Shown: positions 1 to 13,572, numbered from the stretch's first letter. The stretch is 64,000 nt of DNA from Allodiplogaster sudhausi (GCA_945643635.1 CALZFC010000017.1:731001-795000), one strand, 5' to 3'. Numbers and translations are program-made. Notes: generated from the sequence alone by a model not told the origin.

Positions 1-400
1 CACGTGTTCCGAAGTCACAAAAACCTTCACTCCCTGAGGAAATTAACACTGTCTTCTACTTTGAATTCCCAAATATTTTATTTTCCCCTCCATTTTCAAA
101 AATTTTTAACAGAGCAACACTGTGGCCGCTGGGGCCAAAGGTGTCATGCCAATTAATTGCATACATATGGTGCAATTAATTGGCCGACATTGGCCGGGTT
201 TTTCTTAACGCGTAGGCTCACCTGGCAGTGGTGCAAACAACAAGTTTCTGGGGAGAGAGGCGAGGGGCATTAGCACCATTTCTGTTGATTCTTTAATCCG
301 TACTTTTTATGATTCCGTCCAAATCCGTCAGGGACTTCGTGGTAGGAGTTATTCCCTTATGGTCTCCTTTAACACAAAATGAAGATATTGGAAAGTTCCA
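1..400. repeat. Partial interspersed repeat, cut by window edge
   Basis: The first ~380 bases match, with divergence, the interior of the TIR element at 58218-59146 (its 58387-58750 part). Both share a GAAGTCACAAAAACC start, a GAGGAAATTAACA segment, a TTTCTGGGGAGAGAGGC-like segment and a GTGGTAGGAGTT segment in the same order. The terminal motif of that element is not seen here, so this copy is degraded or truncated and probably extends left of the window. The rest up to 876 holds nothing recognisable. Confidence 0.7.
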
Positions 401-876
401 GGAAAGCACATCACTATGCCTTGGCAACACGGATATGGATTTGGTAGTGCAAAAGCATTCTTCTTAAAATGCAAGTGAATGCTAACATTCTCCGAATCAT
501 TAAAGTTTGATTATGAATAAAGTATAACACTACAAATAATGACAGAAAAATCAGCGATTTGACCGTGACGTAGCATTAACCATCACATTGACGGTCAAGT
601 TGTTCTCAATTACTGCAGAGGTCGCTCGCCGTTTCAGCTGATAAACAAGAGTAAGAGCCGTCATCTTAAAGGACTCACTTGAATTCGTGCATTTTTGCCT
701 GACACAAGAGCGAGAGAGCATGTGATATAGAGAGACGCTACCACAATGGTCAGGGAAATTCAAATAAATTACGAGTGAGTCTTCTGCTCCTTTAAAGCTA
801 AATGATATTCATTTTCTGAGGGCACTACATGCTCCGCAATGGTTCATACAATTGCAGAGTGTATTTGCTTTAGCAT

Positions 877-3185
877 CTATAGGTGAAGTTTTGCTACAAT
901 CAGGTTAAAAGCGCTGGTTGTAGAAAAAGATAGCATTAATAATGAATCAATAGATTTCTTGCTTGCCTGGTTTCGAAAGCACTTTACGAAGACAATGATG
1001 ATTATTGGATCAGTGACCACGAAGATCACCGTCATCTTGACAAGGATCGTGCCAGTATAGCCGAAGTCAATATCTTCAATATTCCCGTTTTAATTATTAA
1101 TTTCATACACTTCATAGACCTTAGATGTAACATATCAAAATCTTTCTTTATATCAATAAAACAAAAATTCAAATTACAGTATGTCACCTGTTAGCGGTAG
1201 AAGACAGATTGCCGCAGCAGGAATATAGGAAAATATCGCCGGAACGATGGTCTGTAAAGGGTGCTTACCTTACATTTGTGAAAACAATTCCATTGTATGT
1301 ATTAAAGTCAGTGTTTAAGCCAGTTTTTATCACACCAAGAACTTACAACATGAGAGGATGCATCAAAAATCGATATTCTATTGTGATGATGGGGCATTTT
1401 GATTCACCCGAAAATCGCGTCAAATCCATGCATGCATATGCCTGTTATCTTTGGTTGAAGTTGGGCAATCAAATTGTAAAATCTTAAAATCTTACTTTCG
1501 AATGCATTTTAATACAGCAAAGTTGTTGGGAATATGATGTTAGATTGTTAACATGAGAAAATGATGTCATTAATGGCTTCTTACGATTTCTATGATTAGC
1601 TTCTAACTTGCATAAGAAGAGCGATGAAGAGCTGTCGATGCATCGAGCGTGTGTGGGGTGACATTTTGATCGTCTTGAATGCACGCCGAATGCGGACGAT
1701 GCTGAAGGCGATGACGGCGCTCGGGGCTTAAAAGCAACGACATCATAAAATATTGATTTTGTATATAATTATTTTAAGCCCTAACAAGATATGATTAAAT
1801 TTATTATTTATGACTCCATAAAATCAAATTGAAGAAACATTTAATAAATTCTAGTTTTGTATTGCCTGACCGAGAACATAGTTTTCAAATAACTCACAGC
1901 GGTCTCCGCCGAGTGAAGTAATTGAAATTAAAATCCCTCGCTTGTTTTAGCAGACCTGAGATAAGTAGAGCCAAACTCGAGAGTGCAGCGATGTGTGGTG
2001 TGCTCCACATAAAGCCGCCCTTTCCGTCGGGCACCTGGAAAAGTCGTCTCGCTTGATGTCTATTCTTATGGAATAGATTACACATTGCAATATGTGGTTT
2101 AAAAAGTACTTGATAAAAGCGCCATATGGCTCTTACTCTAATGACGAGAGCAAGATACGAGTGTTCATGAACGTCCAAATCGTAGATCTCACGGAGGGGC
2201 AGCATGTCAAAGTGCTGTAGTGCTTGATGATCATATCTTTTTTTCGCAAAGTTTCGACGTTTTCATTGACTTTCTGCTTTTTTAATGCATTAATATTATT
2301 GCTCTCAAATTTATATCTTAATTATATACACGCATATATTAAGCGAAAAATGGCCATTTCAGTTGTAATTCACGACCGTGTCAAAATTGTCCAACCGCAA
2401 TGAGATATTCCGTCGGACGAGTGAACAGGTACGATATAAGTGCGAAAACGAGATTAATGACCAGAATTACGGAGCCGACCAGGAGCGCCATCTGCCAGAC
2501 ACGCCAACGCCGTGACCAACGCAACCATGCAGGTCTGAAAAATTTGAATTTGCCGCCAACTTTAGCTGGTAAAATTTATTTTTTTTAATTTCAATTTCCT
2601 CTGCTTCATTAATTTCTTTTGAAATTTTGCCCAAACTCACTGGCAGATGGCGTTGTAGCGGAAGAGGAAGTGCAGCGCATTCAGCACGAATGTCTGGCAG
2701 AAGGTGGAGAGGTTCACGAAGCAGACGGTTAGGCCGCCGTCGAATGACAGTTCAGGCGAGAGCGCTGAGAAGAAGATGGCGCCGCCTGCCGTGAAGTATA
2801 CCACCTGAATTGATTCGTGAATTCACTTTCGAACGTCCTTGAGAAGGACGATTCAGTAACGCATACTGTGTTCAAGGAGCCGTATGTATGTAGTTAGTTC
2901 ATGCCATTTTGAAGTCGCGGTCGAATTTTGGCCCCTTTTTTAAATTTAAATTTTTAAATTGGTAATCGGTGATCAGTGAGGTCACACCGGTCGCGTAATG
3001 GCGTGATTGAGCGCGAGGACAATGTTCGAGATGGAGAATGCCAGCAGAAGAAAGCGGTAGTTGCCAATGCTAGCTCTCGCCATCGGTTGCAGAGTCAAGA
3101 AGACGAGCAAACTGTTTGTAACGAATGCGAGTGCGGCTCCGACGAGAGTCACCACTTCTACAGTATGCTCAAGAGATCGATGCAT
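877..3185 (-). CDS. Serpentine chemoreceptor, STR-type 7TM GPCR (8 exons)
   Basis: Eight minus-strand exons join in phase with consensus-type splice sites: 3185-2988, 2804-2641, 2534-2396, 2214-2137, 2034-1956, 1726-1608, 1251-1188 and 1073-877. They predict 345 residues, normal for the nematode STR family. Exon 1 holds TM1-TM2 (FVTNSLLVFL, GNYRFLLLAF). Exon 2 holds TM3 ending in LHFLFRYNAIC. Exon 3 has TM4 after a basic WSRRWRVWQ. TM5 ends in VRIRRAFKTIK, followed by QLFIALLMQ, the usual start of TM6. TM6 is completed by VPAIFSYIPAAAI, and TM7 reads VTDPIIIIVFVKCFR, matching the family's D-P...YR end. These receptors are G-protein coupled and mostly act in chemosensory cilia. Acceptors at 1726 and 1073 are AAG rather than CAG. 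It faces away from the plus-strand receptors. The start is the only in-frame ATG seen before TM1. Ligand unknown. Confidence 0.83.
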
Positions 3186-4912
3186 TCCGGCGTGTGGTCC
3201 TGAAGAGATAATATTTTGAATGTTTAGTCCGTGCTATTGAAAAAGGAAGGGTAAATAGGTCATGCAAGGCAGTTTCTACAGACAGAAGACATGTGGATAT
3301 TTGTAATCTCAGTAATCTGTCTGGTGAACCTTGTGAGCGAAGGTGGAAGTTTGAGTGCGCATAATACTTGTTTTCGTTACAAAAATAAGCGAAAAACGTC
3401 AAAGTTAGAATGCAGGTCAAGTGTGCTTGTGAATTTCCAATTGTAGTATACAATCGTGTGAAAGTTTTTATATTTTCCTGATCTGATAGTCTATAAAGCA
3501 AATCTGAATTTGTTAAATAATGTAGTATAAATGCACGTCATTGAAATATTTGCGTCATCTTTTTTCTCTTTTTTTTGCAATGTTAAGTATATTCGCGTAC
3601 CAATCAAATTTCTTCATTCGCACACTGTACATACGCAGTAGCTTGCAATAAACTCGCATATTTTGGTATTTCATGTATATTTACTTTCGAATCAAAAAGA
3701 AAGGTTAATGAAATTTTCAGGGTTGTTTATTATGCTGTCTAACTTATGTATATAGCAGCTCCTCGGCGGATAACCTAGATGCGAATGCCGCTCGGATGCT
3801 CTATCTTTGCCATGGAAAGCTGCCAATTGTAAATACCTACTTATGATTTACCATTGACCCAATAATTGGCATAATGTTGAATATTCACACAGAGTACGTT
3901 CATCAGTCCGATTAAAAAAACAATATCTTTTAGCAATATTGAGCTCTTCATATGCGCTTTATCCATTACTTGAAAACTTTCTAAGAAAAAAACGCCCTTC
4001 TAAAAATTATATTTGTGCTGCGTCTTCATGCAAAATTCATTGACACTTCACATGGTTGGAAATAATCCGAAGCTGGCTGTATAAAGTGCTTCTTTCTTGC
4101 TGTCTAGACGTGAGTCTAGTATGAACAAGAATGGAAGAGGGTGAGAGAGAGAGAAGACAAGTAATGAGAGAGCAGAGAAATAGAGTGTGTGTGTGTATGT
4201 GTGTGTGATGGTACAAGTAGAAGCAAGTGAAATAGAGAGAACGAGAGAAGGACAAAGGGAGTCTTCTTCATATGACTCATGCATGCAAGCGGTCTGTCGC
4301 TAAGAGTGAGTAATGGAATTACATTATTGATTTATTAGTTTTAAAAAAATTTGGAATTGGGAGACTAAGTTTGAATTTATATCAAAATAACCAAGAAAAA
4401 TGTATCCTTCAACATAGGAATTGATTTTACTTTGTGTGCCAAAACATGGATATTCCAAAAATAAGTTCATTTTTTCCTGAGAAAGCGTATCCATTGAGCT
4501 CTTTGTTGTGCATAATTCGCGTCGTGTAATGCCGATAACAGACAAAACAAAAACAACTACAAATTTTTGACAAATTTTGTGTTGAACCACCACACAGAGT
4601 AATTTTATTTCAGTTTTCTGGTATTTATTGAAAAAGAAAGTCAGAATCACAACAAGAAATACATACAACGAATGTATGGAATTAAAAGAACATATGCATA
4701 AATTCAACAATGATATGGCACCATGGAAAATATGTGAAAGAAGAATTGCAGTAATAATTGCTTGTCGTCATGAAAAAAGCAAATATTTTTGGCAGCTTGC
4801 GGCCACAAGACGATCGTGAAAAATTCAAGTAATTTAAATAAAACTGGAGGTTATGTTCAATCTGTCTAGAGATCAAGGTTCATTCATAGAAACATGTTTG
4901 GCCACGGAAAAG
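3186..4912. other. Intergenic, no gene seen
   Basis: This lies between the 5' end of the 345-residue receptor and the 3' end of the peptide GPCR, both minus strand. It holds AT-rich sequence, a GA-rich and GT-repeat microsatellite at about 4139-4255 and no exon-like segment with receptor motifs. Short open frames present are low-complexity or lack recognisable content. Confidence 0.6.
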
Positions 4913-7900
4913 TTAAAGAATAGTATCGAATTGCGAAGATGTCACTGGACTCGCAGTTTCTGCAGGCGCACGTACACTTTGCTGCTCTGAACCTGAAGAA
5001 TACAAAATATTCATAAAGTTTTTATTCCCTACATTTTCAAACTTCACTAACAGTTAAAGGGCTTGAAATCGTAGATAGTTCATTATTACATGTATCGAAA
5101 TGAGTGTAATTTTATGTAAATATAATATGTATCCATGGTCCTCAGTTGTGTTTTCATTGACTGGACAAAAATAATTATAGTGCACCTCTCGGGCATGACG
5201 GCAGACTAGGTGATGTGCTACAGCGTGCAGTTGACGGTGATCCGCGCCGTTTACGCCAGAACCTAAACAAAAAGGTAATACTGAACAATCACCTAGTCTT
5301 CGTGTAAGAAAATTTCCATAAAAGCAACAAAGAATTGTGTTCGATTCTTAAAAAAAAAATTTACACCCTAGACTCGGAGTGCCAATCGTCACACTAACTG
5401 GAAGAGCATCTGGCGGAAGCGTGGCGCGAACGTGAGGTAGACATAGAAGGAGAGCGACATGTTGCAGAGACCGAGGAAAAGGCCAGTCGTGTGCAAGGCG
5501 CATACCTGTGAGAGAGAGAGATAGCGAGAGAGAGAGAGAGAAAGAGAAAGAGAGAAGGAAGGAGGGAGAGAGGGAAAGAAATCGAAGGCCCAACTGAAAT
5601 AAAAGAAGGTAGATACATATTATTGCGATTAATTTCAAAATAAAATTGTATATCCCAGTATCGGGCAAAATGCAGCTAATTCGAGATAAAGTTTTTGGCT
5701 CCTTTAACAAGAAAAGAAACTGACATCCTCAACTACTGACGGACCACGAACGGCGACGCACGCGAATACTACAGCAGATGGCACTTCCGTCAACTGGAGA
5801 ATAAATGAAGTTTTTTTTAATAATTTAAAATTTGAAAAAAATATTTTTCTAAACAGCACTTACCACGCAACGCACATGTGTATTGTTATAGTCGCAAAAC
5901 AAATTGTTCACGAACCTGCAGAAAAGTGGTGATAAGCGCGATTCTCGTGACGCATCGCTTTTCGGTCCTAAATATGTAGTATGCTCAATTGATCGGCCAC
6001 ACTGATTACTCGATTACTCGGCAGCGCTTTATTACTCGGCAGAATTGGCACAAGCTACCATACTCAATTGTAGCTTGTGATATTGTGCATGCACTAGGAT
6101 TCCAGGATAGAGAATTAAGAGATAAATTATGCCCAATTTGTGCATACAAAATTGTAGTGAATGCCAATGACTGAGTCTGCAAAGAATCTACAGTATTCTT
6201 ACTTCTTGATGACGAAATGTCCCCACCTCGTGCTCTTTTGCGACTGCTGTTGTCTCAGAAGTGTCACCGTATTCGTCCACTGCACTGTCCAGCGGCGTCT
6301 AAACAGATTAATGCTATTGCAAAATTAAAGTGTGAGTAGAAGTAATACAAGATATAATATGGCCCTTTCTTATTTATTCGAGCTTTTCATTCCTTTTCGT
6401 TACTAAGTTACTAATTGTAAGGTAAAATAGATGCTCAGAAATTATCCATATTTATACCCAGATAAAATAATGTTCCATAAATCACAGCCAGAATTAAAAA
6501 TAAGCCGTCAGAATTAAATATAAATACGAAATTGTTCCTTTCGGCGACACTGCTGAAAAGATGATTTTCTTTGTGAGTCGAATATTCGAATATTGGATAT
6601 TAGAATGTTCTATATTCGCATTTTCAGAATTCGAATATTCGATATTTAAATATTCGATATTCTAATATTCGAATATTTGCATATTCGAATATTGAACATT
6701 CGAATATTTTAATATTCGATAGTCGAAAATTCGTTGGCAGACCTTGAGCCGAAGACGGTGCCACAGTGGATGCGACAGACGATGGCTGCCGTCATGTAGA
6801 TGAGCAGACCGAGCGGGAGCACGAAGGCGAGAGCGAGGTTTGCGAGTGTGTGCGCATGTTCGAGCGTGCCAAGCAACCCGCCTGCATGTAAGCAGGATGG
6901 ACGATGGCCGTCAAAGGGCCGGAATGTTGGGTCATAGGAACGGAAAGTGGGACCGGAAAGTATGGTCGAAGGAACTGAAAGTGGGGTCGAAAAGCCAGGA
7001 AGTATGCTAGAAGTGCCGTTAATGTGGGTAGAAGAGCCAGGAGGCAACTTTGTAATTATTGATCAAATTTTTTTTTAAGATTTTAACAGAGAAATAGGCG
7101 CGAAATAGAGGACTTTTTATTTTACAACAATAAGAATTGGAGGATATAAAAAAAACTCCTGCTCACCTGTGACAGCGTCAATCTTGACGAATGGCCGCCC
7201 GGTGCAGCCGTCATGTTCAATGGTGACATGACGATTCACTGGGTAGATCAGTGCGAGGCAGGCGCCTATGATTATGTACTTTTCCCATTTTGCTTTTTCT
7301 TAGAATAAATTGAACAATTGCGTTGACGTCGAATAAAAAGCGCCACAAAATTTTGTCATAAAAGAAAACGAAATATACATGGAGATATGTAAATTTTTTT
7401 TTCCTAATACTCATATTTTAGCACTTAACGCATTTCCACCGAGCAAGCTCGTTTACCGGCCATCATTGCAACGAGCAGACATCGCGTCATGTTGCGACTA
7501 GAGCAAAGTGTCTTGGAACGAATCGGCACGAAGATGTGCAGGTAGCACTCGGCAGTCATTAGGACGGTGAGCCTGCAAAAAATCGAAACCATTCCGGTCA
7601 ATTCCATATTCCTGATTGTGAGACAGTTGACAGATTTGTACTAACACAAATTCACCCTGCATTATTATCGTCTTTTTCACTGAACTGTTCATGTTTCATA
7701 CACGAAATTTTTTAATTTATGCTTATGTAAGAGCAAAGGAGCAGAATTGTACAATTGTCCTTATTATGTGACGGGATAAAGTGTCTAGGAAGTATCTAAT
7801 ATAATGCTGTTCATCCATACAGAATTATTCGAGAGATCTTTGCAACTGCAGCCGTCTTTGCCTTCCTTGAAGTACTATGAAGCTACACATACGAGAGAGG

Positions 7901-10460
7901 TACACACATACTACATACGAGGAAGAGCTATGCTTCTTTTTTTCTCGTCTGGCAAATAAATCGCGCTTTCCTGGTCTACGTCAAGGATTCCGTGATTTTT
8001 TTCACTCCTTCCGCCAATTTGCCTTATATTTAGGGCGCAGTGCGGCATTGTAATTAATACTCACTTCGCTGAGGATAATTGCCTCTGTGTCGCACACACT
8101 CCATGGTGCATAATAGATATCTGCGATTTTTCAAAGCCTGCCTGTGCCAGCCTCGCATTTCTTGAAGAAACGTTGTAAGAAAAAAAAGTGTGTTTTTAAG
8201 ACTTCAAAAAAGAAGCGTAGCGGAAAATCGAACTTGCCGATCGAACTTGCCGCTGCTTTTAGCCTAAATTACGAGAGAGAAAAATATGCGGAGTAATCCA
8301 CAGTACCTTATGCTGGGTCAAAAACTTTTTAATTACATAATTAAAATGGGTCCGTGAATAAACGTCTAAGTGACTAAATAAGAAATGCGGACACATCCAT
8401 ATGTAAGTCCTATGCACTCTATACGAACTAAAATGCAACCATGAAAACATGTCTTTTCAAGTTTCGTGCCCATTGGACACATTTGTACTGTAGAATTAAG
8501 AAATATATAATTTGTAAAAATACCCTAATCTGATCATGAAGAGTTGCATGTACTTGTATTCATTTTCTATTATACTCCCTGAAGCATACAGTGACATGTC
8601 GACGCTATTTATCATCGCATGTGCATTTCTAATCAGCGAGATTATTCCGACTTTTTGTATCTCAAATACTTTTCTTCTTTATGGGATCGTAGATTAATGA
8701 GCAAAAAATGAGAGATCAAAGATCACACCATGTCGCTGAGAATCCAAAGAGATTCGCGAAGAAGGAGAGTGCCGGCCAAGCGCGCCAGTACATCTCGTCA
8801 GCCGTGCCGAAATGTTGCCAAGCGTGCAAAAGTCGAAGGGCATCCGGCGCGAGGCAGATCATCGTTAGCGTGTTCATCAGCTTAAAAAATTAAATTTTTA
8901 AATGTAGAAATGGAGTTTAAATAAAACATGACATAATATTTTAGTTAGAAAACAATATGATCATTTAGTGTACACAGCAACAATAAAATATGCATTTTCG
9001 CTTATATCTAAACTTGCTTCAGAGTGGGGGAACATTTGCAATGTTTCTTTAAAGTTATTTTAGTCTCGTCAATGCTTGCTCTTGAAAGATCGCTAGCAGA
9101 TCTTTTTGGAGCACTTTTCACGATTTTTGCGTGCGTAACATCAGCAGGTGTTACACATAATTGATCATAAATGTTCAAGCTCTAATGATTAGGACTTTAT
9201 CGCTCCATTTTGCGCTTATTTCCCCGAAAAATTACCTTCTACATTGAAATAATCGTGAATTAGGAGATAACTGTTCAATAGATTAGCACTCTGCGTGCAA
9301 AATATGCCGCCATTGGTTTATGTTACTTATTAGTAAAGTTGATCCGTAATTTCGAAGCTCCTTTTCAAAGAACTGCCCAGATGAGCTTTTCGCTAGAAAA
9401 TCCGTGCAGAAGGAGCAGAAGATCAACAAGGTGAGACGAATCTAGCTGGATATAGCTGGATTTAACAGCTAATTCACCGACATGAATAGCATGGCTAATG
9501 TCGTGGATACGGGCACTGACCGTTCCTAGTTCTGGGAAATGTGAGATGACGAAAAAAAGAAAGCGAGTGAGAGCATGTGAGTGGAGAAGGAAAAAGAGGA
9601 AGAAGGCTCCACTAACGAGTCGTATGCACAGCATTCGAATGGCGAGATAGTGGCGAATCTGCTTCGAGCTATACACGCAGATATTGATCGCGTTGCCAAT
9701 CTTAAAAGGTCACATTCCAAGTGCTTACAAAATTTTCTATAGTTTGGAATGAACCATTCGTTCCTGTTTTCTAAATAACAATAATTATACACTACTTTTC
9801 CGAGTAAAGTGAATATATGTTACCCAAATGTCAAAAGGGCACCGTTCAAGAATTTTTTTTTAAAGAATAAACTATAGTCTACAAGGAACTACATATTTAT
9901 TATTTTAAAAATTACAATAATTATGTACTTACACTCTTTTTCTTTTTTTTAATAGAGTGAATATCTATCTAAAAAACAACTAAAAAACCTTTTTTTTTTC
10001 GAAAACCTCACCATGGCGAGAAAGAAGACGGTGATGAAGCCGTGGCCGAGAAGCACGTGATGTAGAAATGATTGATCGCAAGTGGCAGTATACTAAACAA
10101 GTATGTACTTCATATTAGCTCGTGGACAAGGATATCGTATCTTGAGAATTTTGCCTAATAAGGGCCCATGGACCAAAATGACCAAATTACAAAATTAACT
10201 CACCTACAAAACAGATACATTATAATTATACACAAATAAATGTATGCTAATATTTTCTCTTGTACAAATTCATTCTTTTGACCCACCATCTGTCGGCGTC
10301 TCGTGCAGATGACGAGCAAAATGTCTCGAATCGCCGTGCTCGATTGATTCGCCCACGCGGTGCCCTTGAACATGTCATTGTTGTTGACGTCGTCTTGGCT
10401 CATTCCTGAGAATAGCATATTTAAGAAAGTGTACGGCACTCGAATCCGCAACGAAAACAT
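4913..10460 (-). CDS. Rhodopsin-class neuropeptide-type GPCR (13 exons)
   Basis: Thirteen phase-compatible minus-strand exons: 10460-10287, 10092-10012, 9700-9617, 8880-8729, 7572-7457, 7265-7167, 6881-6743, 6298-6203, 5967-5916, 5793-5725, 5505-5399, 5262-5186 and 4986-4913. They predict about 439 residues. Seen in order: extracellular N-terminus with NQS; TM1 ending IGNAINICVY; TM2 with MICLAPDALRLL; a Trp-rich first loop (YWRAWPALSFFANLFG); TM3 with LTVLMTAECYLHIFVP, where the DRY position reads ECY; ECL2 cysteine; TM5 LALAFVLPLGLLIYM; a basic third loop; TM6 beginning TRIALITTFLQ; TM7 LCNMSLSFYVYL followed by RFRQMLF; and a Ser/Thr-rich tail. This layout is that of invertebrate peptide receptors, nearest in my judgement to the FMRFamide-receptor-like group. 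The AATATTCG array (6580-6730) sits in an intron. The first exon is uncertain: an acceptor-like TTCTCAG just before an inner ATG (about 10405) offers a shorter start. Confidence 0.75.
5514..5580. repeat. GA microsatellite in intron
   Basis: An imperfect (GA)n tract directly upstream (in minus-strand terms) of the acceptor of the TM7 exon of the peptide GPCR. Its complement is a CT tract that can double as the polypyrimidine run before the splice acceptor. Confidence 0.9.
6580..6730. repeat. AATATTCG palindromic minisatellite
   Basis: An array of short self-complementary units built on AATATTCGAATATT and variants (ATATTCGA, TTCGAATA). It lies in the intron just downstream of the TM5 exon of the minus-strand peptide GPCR, which ends at 6743. 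The unit is about 8-16 bp and imperfect. Confidence 0.9.
6895..7050. repeat. Degenerate GGAACGGAAAGTGGG repeat
   Basis: About seven imperfect units of roughly 18-20 bp with a GGAA(C/G)..AAAGT.GG(A/G)..C core, lying in the intron upstream of the TM5 exon of the peptide GPCR. No coding signal is attached to it. The open frame across it on the minus strand runs into the TM5 exon but is not needed to complete it. Confidence 0.7.
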
Positions 10461-11107
10461 CTGCGAGGACTAATCTACGTATATAGTCTGCTGCATTCAA
10501 GAGCGGCGCTCAAGAACACACTGAAAATAGCAAGCACTTCAACGTTCTTTTTCAAGAAGGAAGTGGCACCATTGTACATACATATTAATTGGATTACCCT
10601 TCTTTTCTCATATGAAAAAAGGAGACTTCACAGATTATTCGTAAAGCGTTGCAACTGTTTGGCAAAGACGTTCTCTTACGGCTGCAAATATACATATGTA
10701 TGTACGTACGTTCATAATTTCGTCCAATGAAACATCTAAGGAAAATGTAATAAATATATGCGTTCGTTTAAATGAAGATATATCAATGCTAGATAATCAG
10801 CATTTCTTTTCTACAGTATAACTTCTACAATTTCACTCGTCAATGAGCAACATGAATAGCTATCAAGAGGATTTTTGCCAGTCGCTTTACTTCTAACGAT
10901 AAGAACTTACTTTCCTGAGCGATGTATTTTTGTAGATGCCTAAAGGAAATTAATGATGGGCAGTCGCATGACTTCAAAGTTATATAAATGTTCCACATGA
11001 CAAATACTTGGCCGCCCCGCTAAATAAACTTTCGTTCAAGCACTCTCGATTCGAATTAAGCGACGACATGTGAGGATTGGAAAAGGCGGGGTTTTCGAGG
11101 AGGCTGT

Positions 11108-11153
<46 letters not shown>

Positions 11154-12663
11154 TGCGACAGATGGTAATGAGAGGAGGTGAGATGACTGCATCAAGTGGA
11201 GCAAGAAGAGAAAGCGTGAGAGTGAGAGAGAGAGAGAGAGTGCGAGAGAGTGAGGAAATGAAGGAATGCGTGTTACAGTGTTTGAGATATTTTAAAGATT
11301 TTTTTACTGATACGTGCGAAAAAGACTTCGGTCATGCGGTTCCGCTACGATTCGCAATTTCATAGATGCATTAGAAGTGGCCAGAGAAGGTCGAGGCCAG
11401 AGCTTAAGGTGACATTTCGAAGGGAAATTGAGGACATAAAAAATAGCATACACGCCTTCCATGAGAGCAATCCTCTAATTCTATATCCAAATCTGGATTA
11501 CAGGACTACAGGAGTGAGGTTCCTGGGCTATTTGATTATGCAGGAGAAAATCTGTATATTTTTGCAGCCAATTCTTAAACTCAATGAACTAGACAAATGA
11601 TTTCATATTGGATTAGTGCTGTGTATAAGTTTATGTATTTTCTACAAACGAACAAGGAATCTGAGAAAGTTAGATCAATAGAGTTCAATTCGTATATCGT
11701 CCATGAAGTTAAAAGAGAATGTTCACTCGAAGCTACGAATGAGAGCTGTAATAGGATGCTGACGATAATGGGATACATATGTATGCACATGTGCATTTTT
11801 ATTACCTCCATACGTGGGACTACTAAAAGTTGGCTGATTATTTTCTTTAATAATGTGGCAAAGACGAGTGCTAGACACTTCCCACGCAGCATATAGAGAA
11901 ATCCTCTTTTTTTCCACAGAGTTCCGTAATAAAATAAGATTAGAAGTCCATGACTTGGCTATGTTCGTACCTAGTCACTGACATCTAATATGTTTTTTTC
12001 AGTCATTGAAAGGGGGAACACCACACTGGTAGAGAGGGAGAGAGAGAGAGAGGGAGGGAGAGAGAGAGAAAGAGAGAGAGAGCATGCAAAACACGATCTT
12101 GCCTGAGGGGCAATTTTATCCCCAATTTGAGCCACTTTCTCAGTCTCTGTTTTGCGCACTGTCCGCACTCTTATAAGCGTAATACATGAGAACGCGACTA
12201 TTTCATTTCAAAGTGTTCCAATTAAGGAAAAACGGAGATAAAACTAATCCAAATGGTAAATTGCCATTGACATGATTTCTGAGTACACGAAAATAGCTGA
12301 GAACTACATTATATTATGGCATCTTTGCGCATACTGCAGTCTTTATTGACATCGAAGGAGGGGGAGAGGCTGCAATATAAGCAGACCAAAAAATACAGAT
12401 TGCATAGATGGTTCAAGAGGGCATCAAGATACATGCAGGGACAGCTTATGGTTTCTGGAATGCAATCAAGTATCCGCAACTTGTAGCAGATTTATGAGCA
12501 CTTTTTGTTTTGCAATCAAGCCGAGTGCAAAGCTAATTCTAAGAACGAGAAATGTTTCAATTGGAACAGCTCCAATTAATGAGCAAGCGTCACAAAAAAA
12601 CAAAGTGGTAACCTTAACGCCGCAGGTGCATTTAGACTGCAACATGTTGTTGACAACATCCAC

Positions 12664-12760
12664 GGAGTGGGCAGAAAGAGAGAGAGAGAGAGAGAGAGAG
12701 ATAGTGAGAGAGAAAGAGAGAGAGAGAGAGAGAGTGAGAGAGAAATAGAGAGAGAGGCGA
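12664..12760. repeat. (GA)n microsatellite
   Basis: Long nearly pure GA tract, interrupted by AGTGAGAGAGAAA. It produces artificial open frames on both strands. Confidence 0.95.
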
Positions 12761-13404
12761 AAAAATCGTGATGCCAGAATATGTTAAAAAATTTTATTTT
12801 TTCACATTTCTTTTCATGCCCACCCGGGCAAGTGTAAACTAGGGAAATGTATGTACATAGGTGCACAAGTAATATTCTAAGGTCATGACACGCTTTTCAG
12901 TGTAACCGAGTACCGTAGGCGTCTTTCTGTCCTTCTGGATACAAAAGAGCGCGTTTGAGCAGTAAGAAACAGATTGTGAAAAGAGAGGAAATGATGCAAG
13001 TCTAAATTAAGCGATCTCAAGACAATATGAAATAGTCGGGAAGATACATCAAAGTCTGGCTTCTTATTCGCACAGCAAGGGCCAAAATTTTTTTTGCCAG
13101 ATTTTTTAATACATACTGATGGAGAAGTCTGCTATGTATAATGAACGTACATAGTTTCTTTTGCCAAAGGCAACGCAAGAATGATGGAATCTTTTTTTTT
13201 AATTCTAACTGCTCAGTAAAGGAAGATTTTGCAAGAAGACATTAGGCCCTGCAAGAGATACATATACAAATGTGATGTGATGTGACACTACATTTGGTCA
13301 CGAGACGAGGAAGACATGTCTGAAATATGCGAATAAATGGGGTGGACTCTCTTGTGGTGGTGGTGGTTCTGGTGTCTTCTCGGAATTAGACACACGGGAT
13401 TGGT

Positions 13405-13531
13405 TTTTTTCTCTCTTTCCCTCTCTCTCTCTCTCTATTGCGCTCTCCCTGAGCCTCTCTCTCTCTCTCTCTCTCTCTTGCGCTCTCCCTGAGCCTCTCT
13501 CTCTCTCTCTCTCTCTTGCGCTCTCCCTGAG

Positions 13532-13565
<34 letters not shown>
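13405..13565. repeat. CT minisatellite with TTGCGCTCTCCCTGAGCC linker
   Basis: Three direct copies of an 18-base linker, TTGCGCTCTCCCTGAGCC, separated by (CT)n runs of differing length (at about 13437, 13479 and 13517). This is a compound repeat with a period of about 40 bp, so it was amplified as a unit and not only by dinucleotide slippage. Confidence 0.9.

Positions 13566-13572
<7 letters not shown>

Noticed and set aside
5860..5915. Extra exon of the peptide GPCR (reading FVNNLFCDYNNTHVRCV)
   Set aside because: Including it forces loss of the CAG codon that ends the TM6-start exon or leads to an early stop; skipping it gives perfect phase and a continuous TM6.
12576..12866. Long open frames rich in SLSLSL or RERERE (also 13298-13621, 13955-14560, 42403-42915)
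   Set aside because: They are translations of GA/CT microsatellites, open on both strands, with no splice structure or conserved content.
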